64,000 nt of DNA from Asterochloris sp. CNOR1 (GCA_963969365.1 OZ017765.1:1-64000); one strand, 5' to 3'. Counted from the first letter of the stretch, positions 9,786-20,471 are shown. A program made the numbers and translations. Notes: generated from the sequence alone by a model not told the origin.

Positions 9786-11118
9786 ACATCACTTTATACA
9801 AAAGTATTGTTTGAATTGGTTTTTGTACGAATTGTTTCTCGCTTGTTTTTTTGTTTTGCACATGCAATAAAAAATACACTTTGTTTCACACTTTGTTTCA
9901 CACTTAGTGTGACATTTTAACTATTCACTGTGTACAGTTGCGCTTACTTTTGGTTAAAAAAGACCAATAAAAACAGGTTGTTATACGTTTAAAGTTTATA
10001 ATACATTAAAAAGCGTATTGTGTCAAGTTTGTGTTTCCTTTGTCTGTCTTACTTGTTGTGCAAAGCAAAAGGTAGAAATTAAAATATTGTCTCTTTTCAA
10101 AAAAAACTTTGTTTCCTATGTAACAGTTGTTGCTTGTGTGCAAAGCAAGTCTTGCCTGTTGCACGAAGGGTACAAGTCCACCAAATCTGACTAATTAAAG
10201 CAATTCTTATTTCATGAAGGGTTTTCGTATTGATTTGCTTGCTTATTATCCTTATGTTGGACAGTAACCAATGCACAAGCGTTTCTTCTTGTAATGATTT
10301 CGCAACCTTATACCAAGTTACTCTTAAGCAGACATTAAAAAGAATTTTTTTTAATATGATAAAAGTACAATATACTAATCATTTGCTTGGTGTGTGCTGT
10401 GTATAAGGTGTACGAAAGGCCTAAACTTAGTGTAAAGCAAAACGTTGCTTTTATAATTAACAACTTTTTTACGGCGAAACACTACCTTTGCTTGTGAATT
10501 AAAAGAATCACTTGATAAGGAGAAAACAACTGTGTGTGATATCTGTATGACGCGTAATTTACAATTGAAGCACTTGTTTGATTGTAGAAAGCAATCATTG
10601 GACGTGCTAAGCAAGAGGGGATACATACATATTTAACACTACCTAGGGTCAGAAGGTACGTTTTGTTTGTTTTTGCTTTTACAAGTTAAGAACGATTTGT
10701 CTAGGGGCAGACCAAGCAAAAGGTTGTATTGCTTTCCACAAAGCGGGCTATTGTTACAGTTTAGAAGAAGCAAACGGACTCACTGTTAAACATTTGATTC
10801 TTGTTTTTTGTCCTGCGCATTCGCATGTGCTCGTTTAGACACAATTGGTTGATGCGCTTCGCTCTTTTTTCAGGTAACGTGCTTCGCACAACCAGTCTTT
10901 AATTATTCAAATACAAGTCGTGCTTGCAAAGCACGTCTTGCTTATGGCACTTGCAAAGCACTAACTTCGTAGTTAGGCGCAAGCATATAAAAATCTAAAA
11001 ATGTGTATATCTTCGATCAAGGAATGGTTACACGTTGTAACAATAAAAAGTAATTTTTTATAATTTTCAGTACCTTCGTACTCTCGCTTTGAATGTTTTA
11101 AATTTTTGAGTTATTAAC
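9786..11118. other. 1.3-kb intergenic region
   Basis: No gene recognised. R3 palindrome CGTGCTTGCAAAGCACG near 10922 and a partial R1 (11008-11023). Confidence 0.5.
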
Positions 11119-11328
11119 ATGTTATTAAATATCATTCAGTTTCTTATAGACCTACTTGTTGTTGTTGTTATTGTTCTTCAAAAACGAAAAACTAACCTTT
11201 TGCCGAAAATTTTTAACAAAATCAAGATTTTTAACACTTCTAATTTAACAAAAGTTAGATTAAGCCGTTTAACATGGTCACTCATAACTTTTTTCTTGAG
11301 TTGCACTCTTTTAAATGGCTACGTTTAA
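11119..11328 (+). CDS. ycf47: Probable SecG-like preprotein translocase subunit (Ycf47)
   Basis: 69 residues. A hydrophobic helix at about 3-20 (LNIIQFLIDLLVVVVIVLQ) is followed by a polar lysine-rich stretch and a second hydrophobic segment at about 51-66 (RLTWSLITFFLSCTLLNGY). This two-helix hairpin with a short start and an LQ after helix 1 is the SecG layout. SecG assists SecY/SecE in thylakoid protein insertion. The assignment rests on topology and size plus the known presence of ycf47 in some trebouxiophyte plastids; the glycine-rich loop of SecG is missing. tilS follows on the same strand. Confidence 0.6.
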   Translation: MLLNIIQFLIDLLVVVVIVLQKRKTNLLPKIFNKIKIFNTSNLTKVRLSRLTWSLITFFLSCTLLNGYV

Positions 11329-11948
11329 TCTTATAAAAGTAGATTAGTTGCGCTTACCTACGAACAATTGTAGCCAAAACGTGCTTTGCAAGCACAAGAA
11401 GCATAACGTAAAGGTGGAAATGGGGTTGAAGCAAAGCCCTTTCATCTCCGCCTAAAACCAATGGTGACTACTAGATGTGTGCATACGGAACCAGCCATTA
11501 ATGGATTTTAATACACTTGCGCCTACCTACGAAAGTTAGTGCTTTGCAAACCAAATGGTTATGCAAAACAAGTTTACTACTCGCTGTGTGACCCAACGTA
11601 GTACTTTACTGTTGAAGAGATGTTTGTTGTTATCCTTTTGCAACCGAAGGTATTGGTTTGCACTACCTTAGGTTACAAAGCTCTTGATTACAAGCCAACC
11701 AAGTGATCGTTTCGTAGTGGTAGGTTACGCTTCGCACTTGTAACTAAAGGCAACACGGCCAGCAATTTGGCTGCAACACTACTATTACCTGCGGTCTTGT
11801 TTATGGCACAAGCACGTTTATTTTACCAGTACGTCCTCCTTGTGTCGCCTTCGGCTACAAGTAGGTAGAACAAGCAATACCTACAATCAAACCATGTCCA
11901 CAACAAGGGCAAACAACAGTTGTAACCAAAGGTAACACAAGTGATTCT
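11329..11948. other. Intergenic with imperfect R5 hairpin
   Basis: Imperfect R5 hairpin around 11413-11452 (GGTGGAAATGGG against CCCTTTCATCTCCGCC, loop including GAAGCAAAG). R2- and R3-type words follow up to the tilS start. No gene. Confidence 0.5.
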
Positions 11949-13502
11949 ATGTTGTGCTTTTATAGTATGCCACTCAAAAGAAGGAAAGCGTTAGATTTAG
12001 TGAAATCAATTAATAACAGGTTAATTATCAGAAATCTAATTAATCCGGGCCAATATCTTTTATTAACAATATCTGGTGGACAGGATTCAATTTGTTTGTT
12101 GTTGATAATTTCTCAATTAAAGGGTCAGTGGGAGTGGAATATTGCAGTTTTGCATTGTAACCATTTATGGGCCAAAGATTCTGTGAAATTAACAACTTTT
12201 GTTTTTAAAATAGCTTTTTTGTGTAAAATACCCATATTAACAGGATTTACTTTACGTTTAGTTTTAACTGAGCAAAAAGCTCGAAGTTGGAGATTGATTA
12301 CTTTTCAACAAGTTAATTTTTTTTACAATCTCAATCAAGTGTTTACTGGACACTCTTCTACCGATCGTGTCGAAACAAGCATTTTTAATCTTTTTCGGGG
12401 GTCTGGCCTTAAAGGCGTTGCTTCAATTAATTGGAAAAATTCGAAAACATTCCGAATATTCTCAAGATCACGGGATTTTTTTTTTAAAAATGAATATCGT
12501 TTTTGTACCAACCAGAATGATCCCTACGAGCGCACCACGTCCCAAAACAATACGTATAATCGCACCACACTTGCTTGGCATAAATGGCAAGGAAATCCAC
12601 AAAAGATTTTAAATAATGTCCCTCTTTCCAATGTTTTTTATTGCAAAAGTTATTCAATTGCTGCCCCCGATATATGTCAAACATGTTTCTTAAACAATGA
12701 AAAACTTTATTACGAACAGGTAAGTTCCACGTGTTGTTGGTTACAGACAGAATTTGTTCGTAATAAAACAAGCAGATCCGAAAACCGTCCGAGACAGAGG
12801 GTTTGGTTGTTTAGCACGCACTTGGTTAATTTGTGGCATAAAAGCATTGCTTCTTCCGAAGGAAAGCGTGCTGCCCTCGTAGGCGGTGTAAATGAATTAA
12901 AACACGTTTTCCTTCGGAAGAAGCAAGTGCAAAGCAAGAAAGTAAATCTCAATCGGCACCTCTACTTGCAGTTACAAAACAACCACTTGGCAATAGTCAG
13001 AAGAAACAATCCCAAAGCATTGAGCAATAGAATTAACCTTCAAGTCGATAATCACAAAAGATTCTCACCTAACTTTTTTTTAAGTGAGAAACGAAAGATT
13101 TACTACCACGTCGTAAAAATAAAGATGGTTTCCACAAGCGAACCACCTGTACCTTGTGGTAAAGCAAGAGGTAGAGAAGGTTTACTCCACTTGGTGTTAA
13201 AGGAACAGATGTGGTTGTGGTTGCTTCGCCACAACCACAACCACAACCACAACGCTACGTCTTGCCTTAGCGTAATCAACTACCTTACCAAGCAACCTTA
13301 TAAAGCAACACTTTTACCAGTGTTTCCAGGTAACAAAACTGCTCTTGTTGTTGGGTCCCGACACGTTAAAGAACAAGCATTTGGTTGCTTGGCACGCAAA
13401 CAATGCTTTGTCACACAGTCTTTCCTTAGTGAAAGCAAAATGTCGATGAAAACAAAAACAAAAGAGTTTTTTCGACCCCTAAAACCCTTAAACTTACATT
13501 AG
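11949..13502 (+). CDS. tilS: tRNA(Ile)-lysidine synthase
   Basis: 517 residues. TilS uses ATP and lysine to convert C34 of tRNA-Ile(CAU) into lysidine, switching it from AUG to AUA decoding. The PP-loop SGGQDS is at 42-47, the second conserved motif TGHSSTDRVETSIFNLFRGS at 133-152, and VLHCNH at 67-72 fits the first strand-turn region. After residue ~170 no conserved TilS sequence was recognised. That half is rich in repeat words (TTCCTTCGGAAGAAGC, GTGCAAAGCAAG) and an R5 hairpin at 13210-13239. The start could also be the ATG at 11967. The substrate candidate is the CAU tRNA at 1665. Confidence 0.9.
   Translation: MLCFYSMPLKRRKALDLVKSINNRLIIRNLINPGQYLLLTISGGQDSICLLLIISQLKGQWEWNIAVLHCNHLWAKDSVKLTTFVFKIAFLCKIPILTGFTLRLVLTEQKARSWRLITFQQVNFFYNLNQVFTGHSSTDRVETSIFNLFRGSGLKGVASINWKNSKTFRIFSRSRDFFFKNEYRFCTNQNDPYERTTSQNNTYNRTTLAWHKWQGNPQKILNNVPLSNVFYCKSYSIAAPDICQTCFLNNEKLYYEQVSSTCCWLQTEFVRNKTSRSENRPRQRVWLFSTHLVNLWHKSIASSEGKRAALVGGVNELKHVFLRKKQVQSKKVNLNRHLYLQLQNNHLAIVRRNNPKALSNRINLQVDNHKRFSPNFFLSEKRKIYYHVVKIKMVSTSEPPVPCGKARGREGLLHLVLKEQMWLWLLRHNHNHNHNATSCLSVINYLTKQPYKATLLPVFPGNKTALVVGSRHVKEQAFGCLARKQCFVTQSFLSESKMSMKTKTKEFFRPLKPLNLH
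13210..13239. repeat. R5 hairpin inside tilS
   Basis: TGTGGTTGTGG (13210-13220) pairs with CCACAACCACA (13229-13239), loop TTGCTTCG. The right arm runs on as further ACAACC repeats. It keeps the reading frame open, encoding a His-Asn run (HNHNHNHN). Confidence 0.9.
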
Positions 13503-14138
13503 TTTAAAAACACTTTCTTTGTTTAAATCGAACGATTGCTTTTACGATTCGCGCCCTTAAGGAGATCAATTGCTAACTTGGTTTGCACAGCAAAACACGC
13601 TTCATTCATAGAAATGTTGATCAAAACGTTGACCTATCCATTACCTTTGCTTTAGCACCACGTACTGCTTGTGAAGACCTTGGGCCACAAAGCAGTTGGT
13701 TTCGGTACACAACAAAAAACTGTAAGACGTAATGAATCTTACTACGTATGCAAGGGCATCAAGAGTGAAACACCATTTACCTAAAAAAAGCATGACAAGA
13801 CATTCACGTTACAAATAAATTAGTTACACTTGATTTGTAAAGTAGTATGATCGAACAAGGACAATACCACAGACGTATCCGGGAAGAAACAATTTAAAGC
13901 TAAACTTACATTGCACAAAAAAAGCAAAAAAACACATTGATATAAAATATTACGAGTTATCACGCCTACGAGCTTGTGCACGTTTTCTTTCTTGCGTGCT
14001 TTGCAAGCACAAGAAGCAAGTCGAACGAAGCTAATAATTTACGAGCTTCTTATTGTGGCCAAAGGCAACACGTCCTTTGGAGGCGCAGGTCAACAGATTA
14101 AAAACTTAGAAACAAAGTAAAAGATTCAAATCGTTGGT
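13503..14138. other. Intergenic, no gene seen
   Basis: Contains the R3 palindrome GTGCTTTGCAAGCAC (13996-14010) and a GAGCTTCTTATTGTGGCC word near 14041 that recurs at 25.7, 53.3 and 53.9 kb next to R4 arrays or R2 words. Confidence 0.5.
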
Positions 14139-14705
14139 ATGGTCTCACAGACTAGATTCTTATTTCTTATTATTCAAGCTCTTACAGCTTGGAAGGCAAA
14201 GGTTCTCGTTTTTAAAACTACTTTTTCAGTTGCATTGTTTACTTTGCTTCTTGGTTTTATTGTCGGTAATCTTTTTACTACTTTTTTAGGAAGGCTCCGT
14301 TCTACCTTTTGCGAGCCTTGGGACGGTCTGATAATTCTAATTGTTTTGTTTACTTTAGAATTTATAAGTTTTTTAATCTATTCGTGCGAAGCAAGACTTT
14401 CGGTTACCAAGCAATCGTTCGCAAAGCGGAGTAATAACAGTAAGATAAAAACAACAGGTTTTGTTTTTTCCAAGAAAAGCACTTTTTCTTTGTATGAAAC
14501 TCAAGAGAATTTAAAGAAAAACAATTCAATTAATTCCCATTTGTTTTACACTACTACGCGAAAACCGGAAGACAATTTGTTTTTTTCTAAGCCAAAGGCT
14601 TATCAGTCAAATTTATCAAAAACTTTTTTTTATAAAAGTTTAAATTATTTCAAAATAGGATTAATGCTTGGACTTTTTATTGACGCTTTTAAAGTAGGAA
14701 GTTAA
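14139..14705 (+). CDS. ycf20: Ycf20 family membrane protein, with internal insertion
   Basis: 188 residues; family members are usually nearer 100. The N-terminal part has two hydrophobic segments (about 28-50, ALFTLLLGFIVGNLFTTFLG, and 63-80, GLIILIVLFTLEFISFLIYS). The C-terminal signature NYFKIGLMLGLFIDAFKVGS (169-188) is diagnostic of Ycf20. Between about 82 and 165 is a polar insertion beginning with repeat words (TCGTGCGAAGCAAGAC). Ycf20 is linked to thermal energy dissipation in algae and plants; its biochemical role is not settled. Confidence 0.88.
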   Translation: MVSQTRFLFLIIQALTAWKAKVLVFKTTFSVALFTLLLGFIVGNLFTTFLGRLRSTFCEPWDGLIILIVLFTLEFISFLIYSCEARLSVTKQSFAKRSNNSKIKTTGFVFSKKSTFSLYETQENLKKNNSINSHLFYTTTRKPEDNLFFSKPKAYQSNLSKTFFYKSLNYFKIGLMLGLFIDAFKVGS

Positions 14706-15441
14706 TGCTGTGAAATGCTTCTTTAAAGGTATCTAAAAACAAAACTAATGGTTTAGCTTGATTTGTATCACTAAGAGTATGTGCGCAGCAAGTGTTGCGG
14801 CGTCGTGCTAGAGCAAACGTAATGGATAGGTCGTGATTCGAGATTTACTGCTTTTTCCTAAGGAAGACGTGATACAAAGTGATAGTGATTTTATCTACCT
14901 TAATTCTATGGTAGGCAGGAGATGTAACCGATTGCTTTACACATGTTACATCTTTATGCGAAACAAACAGTCTAAAAGAGGTTTAACTCGCCTTGCCCTA
15001 ACCAACTTTGCGCTATTGTACCTTTCCTTGCGTTCCCTTCGGCTACAAGTAGGTAGGACGCAAGGAAACAAGCAAGACGCTGTAAAAACCACCTACTTAC
15101 TTGTTCTTGGTTCTTATAAAAACAGAATTGGCTTGTACAATTGTTTGTCTGATTACATACCAAGAAAATCGTTTACCTACGTACGCAACTCTTATACCCT
15201 AGTCTGTTTATAATTTGGTGCAACTAAACTTATCAAAAACGTTTTATGTATTACGTTTAGTTGCACACTCATAGAAGGATTCTTGCAAAGCACGTGTTCG
15301 TGTTGCGTCAACTTGTCATTCGTGTTAATTATTGGTTGGTACGTGGTTTGCAAAGTGGGCGATCAACACTTGCTTTGCACCTGGATATTTGCTTTTTTGG
15401 GCTTTCTAATGTATAATTAGAACAATGAAAAGCAAATAAAA
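14706..15441. other. Intergenic, repeat words, trnN promoter at the end
   Basis: An R2 variant followed by GTAGGTAGGACGCAAGG lies near 15030-15065. Open frames here are translations of repeats. The last 60 bases hold the trnN promoter. Confidence 0.5.
15389..15417 (+). promoter_or_regulatory. Sigma70-type promoter of trnN
   Basis: TTGCTT (15389-15394), a 17-base spacer and a perfect TATAAT (15412-15417), 24 bases before the tRNA. Confidence 0.55.
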
Positions 15442-15446
15442 TCCTT

Positions 15447-15483
<37 letters not shown>

Positions 15484-15513
15484 GGGTCGTAGGTTCAAAT
15501 CCTACCTAGGGAG
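15442..15513 (+). tRNA. trnN: tRNA-Asn(GUU)
   Basis: Acceptor TCCTTAG/CTAGGGA, anticodon GTT in loop CTGTTAA, T-loop TTCAAAT, discriminator G73. Standard plastid trnN. Confidence 0.97.
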
Positions 15514-15869
15514 TTTTGGATTATCAATAAAAAGCTTTGGGTTAGTACTTTAGTTTCTTCATAAAGCACTATTACTTGTGTTGCCTTCAGCTACAAGTAG
15601 GTAAGACGCAACACGAATTGATGCGTTTACGTGCAAAGCAAGTTGAAGCAAGCAACACTTTTGTTTTTTGTGTTCTTGCTTTAACTCAACCATATCTTTA
15701 AAAAAAAAACGCTTGCTTTGTACCCTTCTACTTGCTTCACACACGAAGAGAGTGGTTTTTATTTTCCTACCAATCTAAGCCAAGTAGAACCCCATTTGAA
15801 AAAAAAAACGACCCAATTAGATGCGAAACGACAAGTACATCTCCCGCTTAAAGGGAAACATTTAACACG
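15514..15869. other. Short intergenic region downstream of ccsA
   Basis: R2-type word near 15575-15600 followed by GTAGGTAAGACGCAACACG, R3-type words and poly-A runs. No gene or strong hairpin. Confidence 0.5.
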
Positions 15870-17147
15870 TTAAGATTGCATCCAACCGTAGCTATGAAGC
15901 CCTTTACTTATTAAGTTTACACCGAGATAACACACCCAAACGACAACAAAACCTATGGTCGCTATAATGGCTGGCTTTTTGCCTGTCCACCCTTTAGTTA
16001 TTCGTGTGTGCAAATAGATAGCGTAAACAAGCCAAGTTATAAAAGCCCAAGTTTCTTTCGGGTCCCAACTCCAGTAAGAGCCCCAAGCTTCGTTGGCCCA
16101 AACCGAGCCAGACAGAATCCCTATTGTTAAAAGGGGGAAACCGAGACCTAAAACACGATAACTTAAATTATCAATTCTTTTAAGAATATCTTCTCTTCTT
16201 TGTTCCCTGATCGCAGTTGGTTTAGGGAAAGCAGTTTTCTGGTTTTCAAAGTGCTGTTTAATTAAGGGCTGAATAGCTACTATTGTATTGGTTGTAGTTG
16301 CTTGACAAGCAACCAAACGCTTTGGAGCTGTTGAGTTAGAGCTCGATAAACTTTCACCTAATGGGTTCTCAAACTGTTGTTCATGGTGGTTGGTTGCCAC
16401 AAGGTTGTGGTAAAGCGAACCTTTCACGCCTTGTGGCAACCAACCATCTTCACCACTCTTTCCGAGCGAAGCACGTCTTTCTTCTTGCTCGGCACAAGAA
16501 ACAATACCTTCATTTTCAGCTTGATGTTGGTGAAGTGGTTGATACCTGTTATGATTACTAGCAAGGGTAGATTCTATTCCATTCAAAGTGCCGTTAAAAG
16601 GGTGTTTGATTGAAAAATTGCCTGGTACGTCAAACAAGTGGTTTGCTTTTAATTGAGTTAAAATTAAAAAAACAAAGGCAAACAACGAGCCCACAATTAA
16701 AGCAGCATAACTTAACATCATTATAGTAACATGCATCATTAGCCAATTAGACTGAAGAGCTGGTACTAAAGAAGTACCTTTTTGCAGTTCAGCAGGCAAG
16801 GTAAAACTACCAAAAGTGGTTGTAAGTAAGACTATAGGAGAAACAACAACACCAGCAAACGTGTTGTTTGTAGTCCGGTCTATTAAGATTTGAGCAAACG
16901 TAAAACTCAACGATAAGAAGATCAGAGATTCATAAAGATTACTAAGAGGGAAATGTTTTACTTCAATCCACCTTATAAACAATAAAAGCGTTAATGAAAG
17001 ATTTACTAAAGCTGTTCCAAAAACACCAAAATTGTGGTACTTTGATTTTGAAAAAAAAGCAGCTTCTATCCAATAAAAAGGTAATAAAACAAGTGAAAGG
17101 GAGAAGGCAGAGTTGGCTAAAAACCCTTGCATGTCAAACAAGTTCAT
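15870..17147 (-). CDS. ccsA: Cytochrome c biogenesis protein CcsA, with large internal insertion
   Basis: 425 residues; most plastid CcsA proteins are about 310-350. It works with Ccs1 in the thylakoid membrane to deliver and attach haem to c-type cytochromes in the lumen. Hydrophobic helices fill about 1-175. The tryptophan-rich haem-binding motif [11 protein letters not shown] is at 355-365, followed by helices to the end (HSYGWMQS). His residues near the WWD motif (LHTRITKGW and GLHSYGW) are present. Between ~190 and ~315 is an unconserved polar insertion encoded partly by repeat words, including an 18-bp inverted repeat (16387-16446). Confidence 0.95.
   Translation of the reverse strand: MNLFDMQGFLANSAFSLSLVLLPFYWIEAAFFSKSKYHNFGVFGTALVNLSLTLLLFIRWIEVKHFPLSNLYESLIFLSLSFTFAQILIDRTTNNTFAGVVVSPIVLLTTTFGSFTLPAELQKGTSLVPALQSNWLMMHVTIMMLSYAALIVGSLFAFVFLILTQLKANHLFDVPGNFSIKHPFNGTLNGIESTLASNHNRYQPLHQHQAENEGIVSCAEQEERRASLGKSGEDGWLPQGVKGSLYHNLVATNHHEQQFENPLGESLSSSNSTAPKRLVACQATTTNTIVAIQPLIKQHFENQKTAFPKPTAIREQRREDILKRIDNLSYRVLGLGFPLLTIGILSGSVWANEAWGSYWSWDPKETWAFITWLVYAIYLHTRITKGWTGKKPAIIATIGFVVVWVCYLGVNLISKGLHSYGWMQS
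16387..16446. repeat. 18-bp inverted repeat within the ccsA coding region
   Basis: TGGTTGGTTGCCACAAGG (16387-16404) is exactly complementary to 16429-16446, loop 24 bases. It lies inside the lineage-specific insertion and preserves the frame. Confidence 0.95.
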
Positions 17148-17317
17148 AATCTAATTTTTAATTCTACAACGGTTGAGCAAAGGTAGTGTTTTACAAGCAC
17201 AACAATTATTAAATGAGTTTGTGCTGCTTTTGGTTATAAAGCCAAGTATACTTGTTTCTTGTGACCTTTACATGGTTTGATGCGAAGCAATACCTGTTTT
17301 TAATAGTTTTTAGTTGG

Positions 17318-17625
17318 TTGCGCTTGCTTCGCACGACAGCAACACCTCCTAGACCGTAGAACCGTAGAATCGTAGGTAGGACGCGCACCTCTTTTTACTA
17401 CTGATTGGTGTTGGTACAATCCAAAGTACTCTTTTGCATAGATAGTAAAACCTTTGGTTTTCAGCAAAGGGTAGAAAGAGTAACTGCTTGCAAATGAGTT
17501 TGTATTGCTACGTCCTATCTTCGATCAAGGATCAATCGCCAAGCAGAGGGTACAAAACGGCAGGTAAAAGGTAGAGATAGCTTTGGTTGGCGCGCGTGAT
17601 TTTTTTTACTGGCAAGTCCGTAAAA
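17318..17625. repeat. Dispersed duplicate (copy A) with R4 triplet and inserted R1
   Basis: Matches 47245-47462 on the same strand: CTTGCTTCGCACGAC, AGACCG plus R4 units, GGTAGGACGCGCACC, TTTTGCATAGATAGTAAAAC, then CCAAGCAGAGGGTACAAAAC and TTTGGTTGGCGCGCGTG. Copy A has about 80 extra bases (roughly 17458-17538) that include an R1 element; copy B lacks them. Confidence 0.85.
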
Positions 17626-18932
17626 AAGGATAACCCGGTTATAACAGTGAAAATGATACAAATTACTTTTACCAACCAAGCAGGTGGCAAAAAAAGCCAG
17701 AAAAATATCATGCAAAGCAACTAATTAATCTAAACCTAACACGTCCTTTTTGTGCTTGTACTTTGCTTGTAGGAAGCCATTGTTTCCTGACCGGAGGTAA
17801 TACGTACGGCGAAAGTTGTAATAGATCAATTGAAACACAAAGCCATTGGTGGGCACAGTTACTAATGAAGTGTAACCAAAAGAATAAGCGTAAAGGTAGA
17901 AAAATTCTCATTACCCGAGAGCAATTTGAATCTCTTGGTTAGAAGTAAAGCAAAAGCTAAAGTTGTGATTATAATATCATAAATGAGAATTTTATGAAAA
18001 AGGCCTTAACCACTTGAAAAAGGTGTTTTGCTTGTTATTCAGTCGAAGAGGAAAAAACCACTTTTTGCAAAACAGTATAAGCCTATTTCATACTCAGCAG
18101 GGTCCGCTAGGTACGTTACAAATCAATATCAAGCAATAGCTACATTCAATTGCTTGAGTGGCTTGTGTTTTGTGGAAAGCAATTCGTGTTGCGTCCTGTG
18201 GCCAAAGGCACTACTTGTAGCCGAAGGCGACATAAGGAAGGGTACAAGACGTAGTGTGACACTACTTTCACCTATATCTTTACTTGTACCTTTATGGCAG
18301 TTCTTGTTTTTACGGTTTGTTCGTTAATGTTGTAAGCAACCACCCTACGCAAGCAACAAAGAGTTTAACGTGATGTGTTTGTGACCTTAAGAAAGTACAG
18401 CATGTACCATAACAAAGCCTACAGTAGGAATCACGTAAAACGAATTACCCGGTGCGTAGCAAGAGTTATGTTATTCCTTGTTCCCAAAATGTCACCAAAA
18501 TATTTTAGCTGCGCTCGTGATTCACTCGCAAAAAACACGCAAAAAAATCGAATCAGGAGGGCAGCTATAACACGTAAACTTGCTTCGTACTTAGTATTGA
18601 AGCTATGTACAAAAATGTTTTTTGTTTTGTAGTAAAAGCAACAACCTTGTTTTACAGCAGTTTGGATCCGGTAACGTGGTTTGCAGCCGGATGCATGACT
18701 GTTTTTTGAATTAAAAACACTTTGCACTATTTGCCTTTCACTACAACAAGATCTATAACCACGCACAAACAATGTGAGAATTGTAGTTTTTGCCTTTGAA
18801 CGTAGATAGACCTATCCATGCAAAGCAGTACCTTGGGTTGTAACAACACGTGTGTTCTTTTTATCCTCTTCTTGTGCGCAACAAAAGGTGGTACTTTGCT
18901 TTGCACACTCTCATCAAACAAGATAGCAACAG

Positions 18933-18961
18933 TTGCGTAATTTGAATGTGAATTGTAAAAT
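18933..18961 (+). promoter_or_regulatory. Probable promoter of trnM
   Basis: TTGCGT (18933-18938), 17-base spacer, TAAAAT (18956-18961), 9 bases before the tRNA. Weaker than the trnV and trnN boxes. Confidence 0.4.
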
Positions 18962-18970
18962 AATAGATAT

Positions 18971-19042
18971 GCCTATTTAGCTCAGCGGTAGAGCGTCCGT
19001 CTCATACGCGGAATGTCACTAGTTCAAATCTAGTAATAGGCA
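18971..19042 (+). tRNA. trnM: tRNA-Met(CAU), elongator
   Basis: Acceptor GCCTATT/AATAGGC, anticodon stem TCCGT/GCGGA enclosing CTCATAC (anticodon CAT), T-loop TTCAAAT, A73. The short variable loop, a paired first base and the lack of GGG/CCC pairs in the anticodon stem point to elongator rather than initiator Met. Confidence 0.93.
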
Positions 19043-20465
19043 TGTATTGAATTCTTTTTAAATAAGCGAGTGCAAAGCAAGGACGAAAGGTACTGCTTGG
19101 CAAGTATAAAGCGTGATTTTTGAAAGACAGTTTTTTGTGCTAAACAACTGTCACCAAAGGTGTTGTAACCTTTCGTGCTTGCTTTGCACTCGCTTCGGTT
19201 GACGTAACACTTTTACCCTTCCTTGTGCCTTGTGCCTTGCGCCCCGTAAAACGCAAGGAAATTATTAACATCTTTTAAACGAATAAACTGAATAATTCAT
19301 GATTTGTTTTTTTAACAAAGTGTAATTTTTAAATTTTACCTGGACTTTACTTTACAACCAAGGAAAGACAAAATTTGCTTGGTATGTCAAGAATGATGTT
19401 TTATTTTATAAAATAAAACTTAACTTTCAACCAAAGGTAAGTGCACTTGTAGCCGAAGGCAACACTTGCTTTGGTTGGTGTTTTGCAAGCACAAAGAGCA
19501 AGAACTGCTTTAAATCATTTAATTGACGAGCTAGCTACATGCCAAGCAACAGGTAGTACAAAGCATGCCATAGTATTACTTGGTAAGTATTGTTAAAAAA
19601 ACAATCACTATTGATGTATTAAAAAGTTTAAATTTTGAGATTAATTTTATGTTTTATCCGCTTTGTTTGTACAAAACACGTTTCAAAGATTTTTGCAAGG
19701 AGTTTTGTTTTTTATCCTTAACAAAAAGCAAAAAGCGGTTACTTATAAACAACTCAAAGGTATTATAAAACTATTCATTTGTTTGAAACGTTATAAAATA
19801 TTTAATATTTACTTACAATCTTTTTTTAACAAAACATAAAAATCAAGTCACACTTGCTACTTTGCCCTATCATGCCTTACTTGTTGTTCTTTACGGACTA
19901 TGCCAAGGAGTGGTCTTGCTTGGCACAAAAAAGAGACAATTATATAAGACGTAAACTTCTTTGGGGCAAGTGAATGAAAGGGCGTTGGTTATGGCTGCGT
20001 GTAAAAGTAGGCCAGTTTTGTAGCCAACCGATTGCGCGTCCTACCTACGGTCTCAGAAGGGTACACGTCTTGTTTGGCACGAATGGTTAGACTTGTTTCG
20101 CACGACGCAACACTCACTTGGCACTCGATTAGCACAGAGCTTGCTCGTATTGTTTGTTCATGCTTCTTGTGCTTGCACGCAAAAAGATAGACGTGATGGT
20201 ACAATCGAAGGTACTGCTTTAGGTCTTCTTGTTGCTTTGCACGTAAAAGCACGTGTTGCGTTATACCTACTTGTAGCCGAAGGGAACACAAGGAAGGGTA
20301 CAATACGTAGGACAAGCAAGGGCTAACTTTTTGTGCGAAGCATTACGTGCCTTGCAAATACCAAGCACATGATTGACTTGTAAATAACAAGAGCGCCCTT
20401 TTTCTTTCATACAAGTATTGAAGTAGAAGCCAGTGCAAAGTTTTTGAGTACTACTCGATTAATAT
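19043..20465. other. 1.4-kb intergenic region
   Basis: Begins with an inverted repeat (19066-19193). An AT-rich, repeat-poor patch at 19580-19860 holds an open frame of 62 residues (19580-19768) that I could not assign and do not call. 20010-20320 is dense in R2/R3 words. Confidence 0.5.
19066..19193. repeat. 25-bp inverted repeat downstream of trnM
   Basis: 19066-19090 and 19169-19193 are reverse complements at 24 of 25 positions, spacer 78 bases. The arms contain R3 (GCGAGTGCAAAGCAAG). It may act as a 3' processing structure for trnM transcripts. Confidence 0.9.
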
Positions 20466-20471
20466 TTGTTT

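Larger units (their letters stand above)
17148..18970. other. 1.8-kb intergenic region containing a segmental duplicate
   Basis: Contains the 17318-17625 copy of a segment repeated at 47.25 kb and an R1 at 17512-17531. The stretch 18180-18255 is nearly repeated at 58797-58873. No gene recognised. Confidence 0.55.

Noticed and set aside
19580-19768. 62-codon open frame in an AT-rich patch before cemA
   Set aside because: Lys/Phe-rich as expected from AT-rich DNA, no recognised motif; does not match rpl32 or other small plastid genes.
20466-20471. TTG start six bases upstream of cemA
   Set aside because: An ATG in frame at 20472 gives a plausible N-terminus; no reason to prefer TTG.
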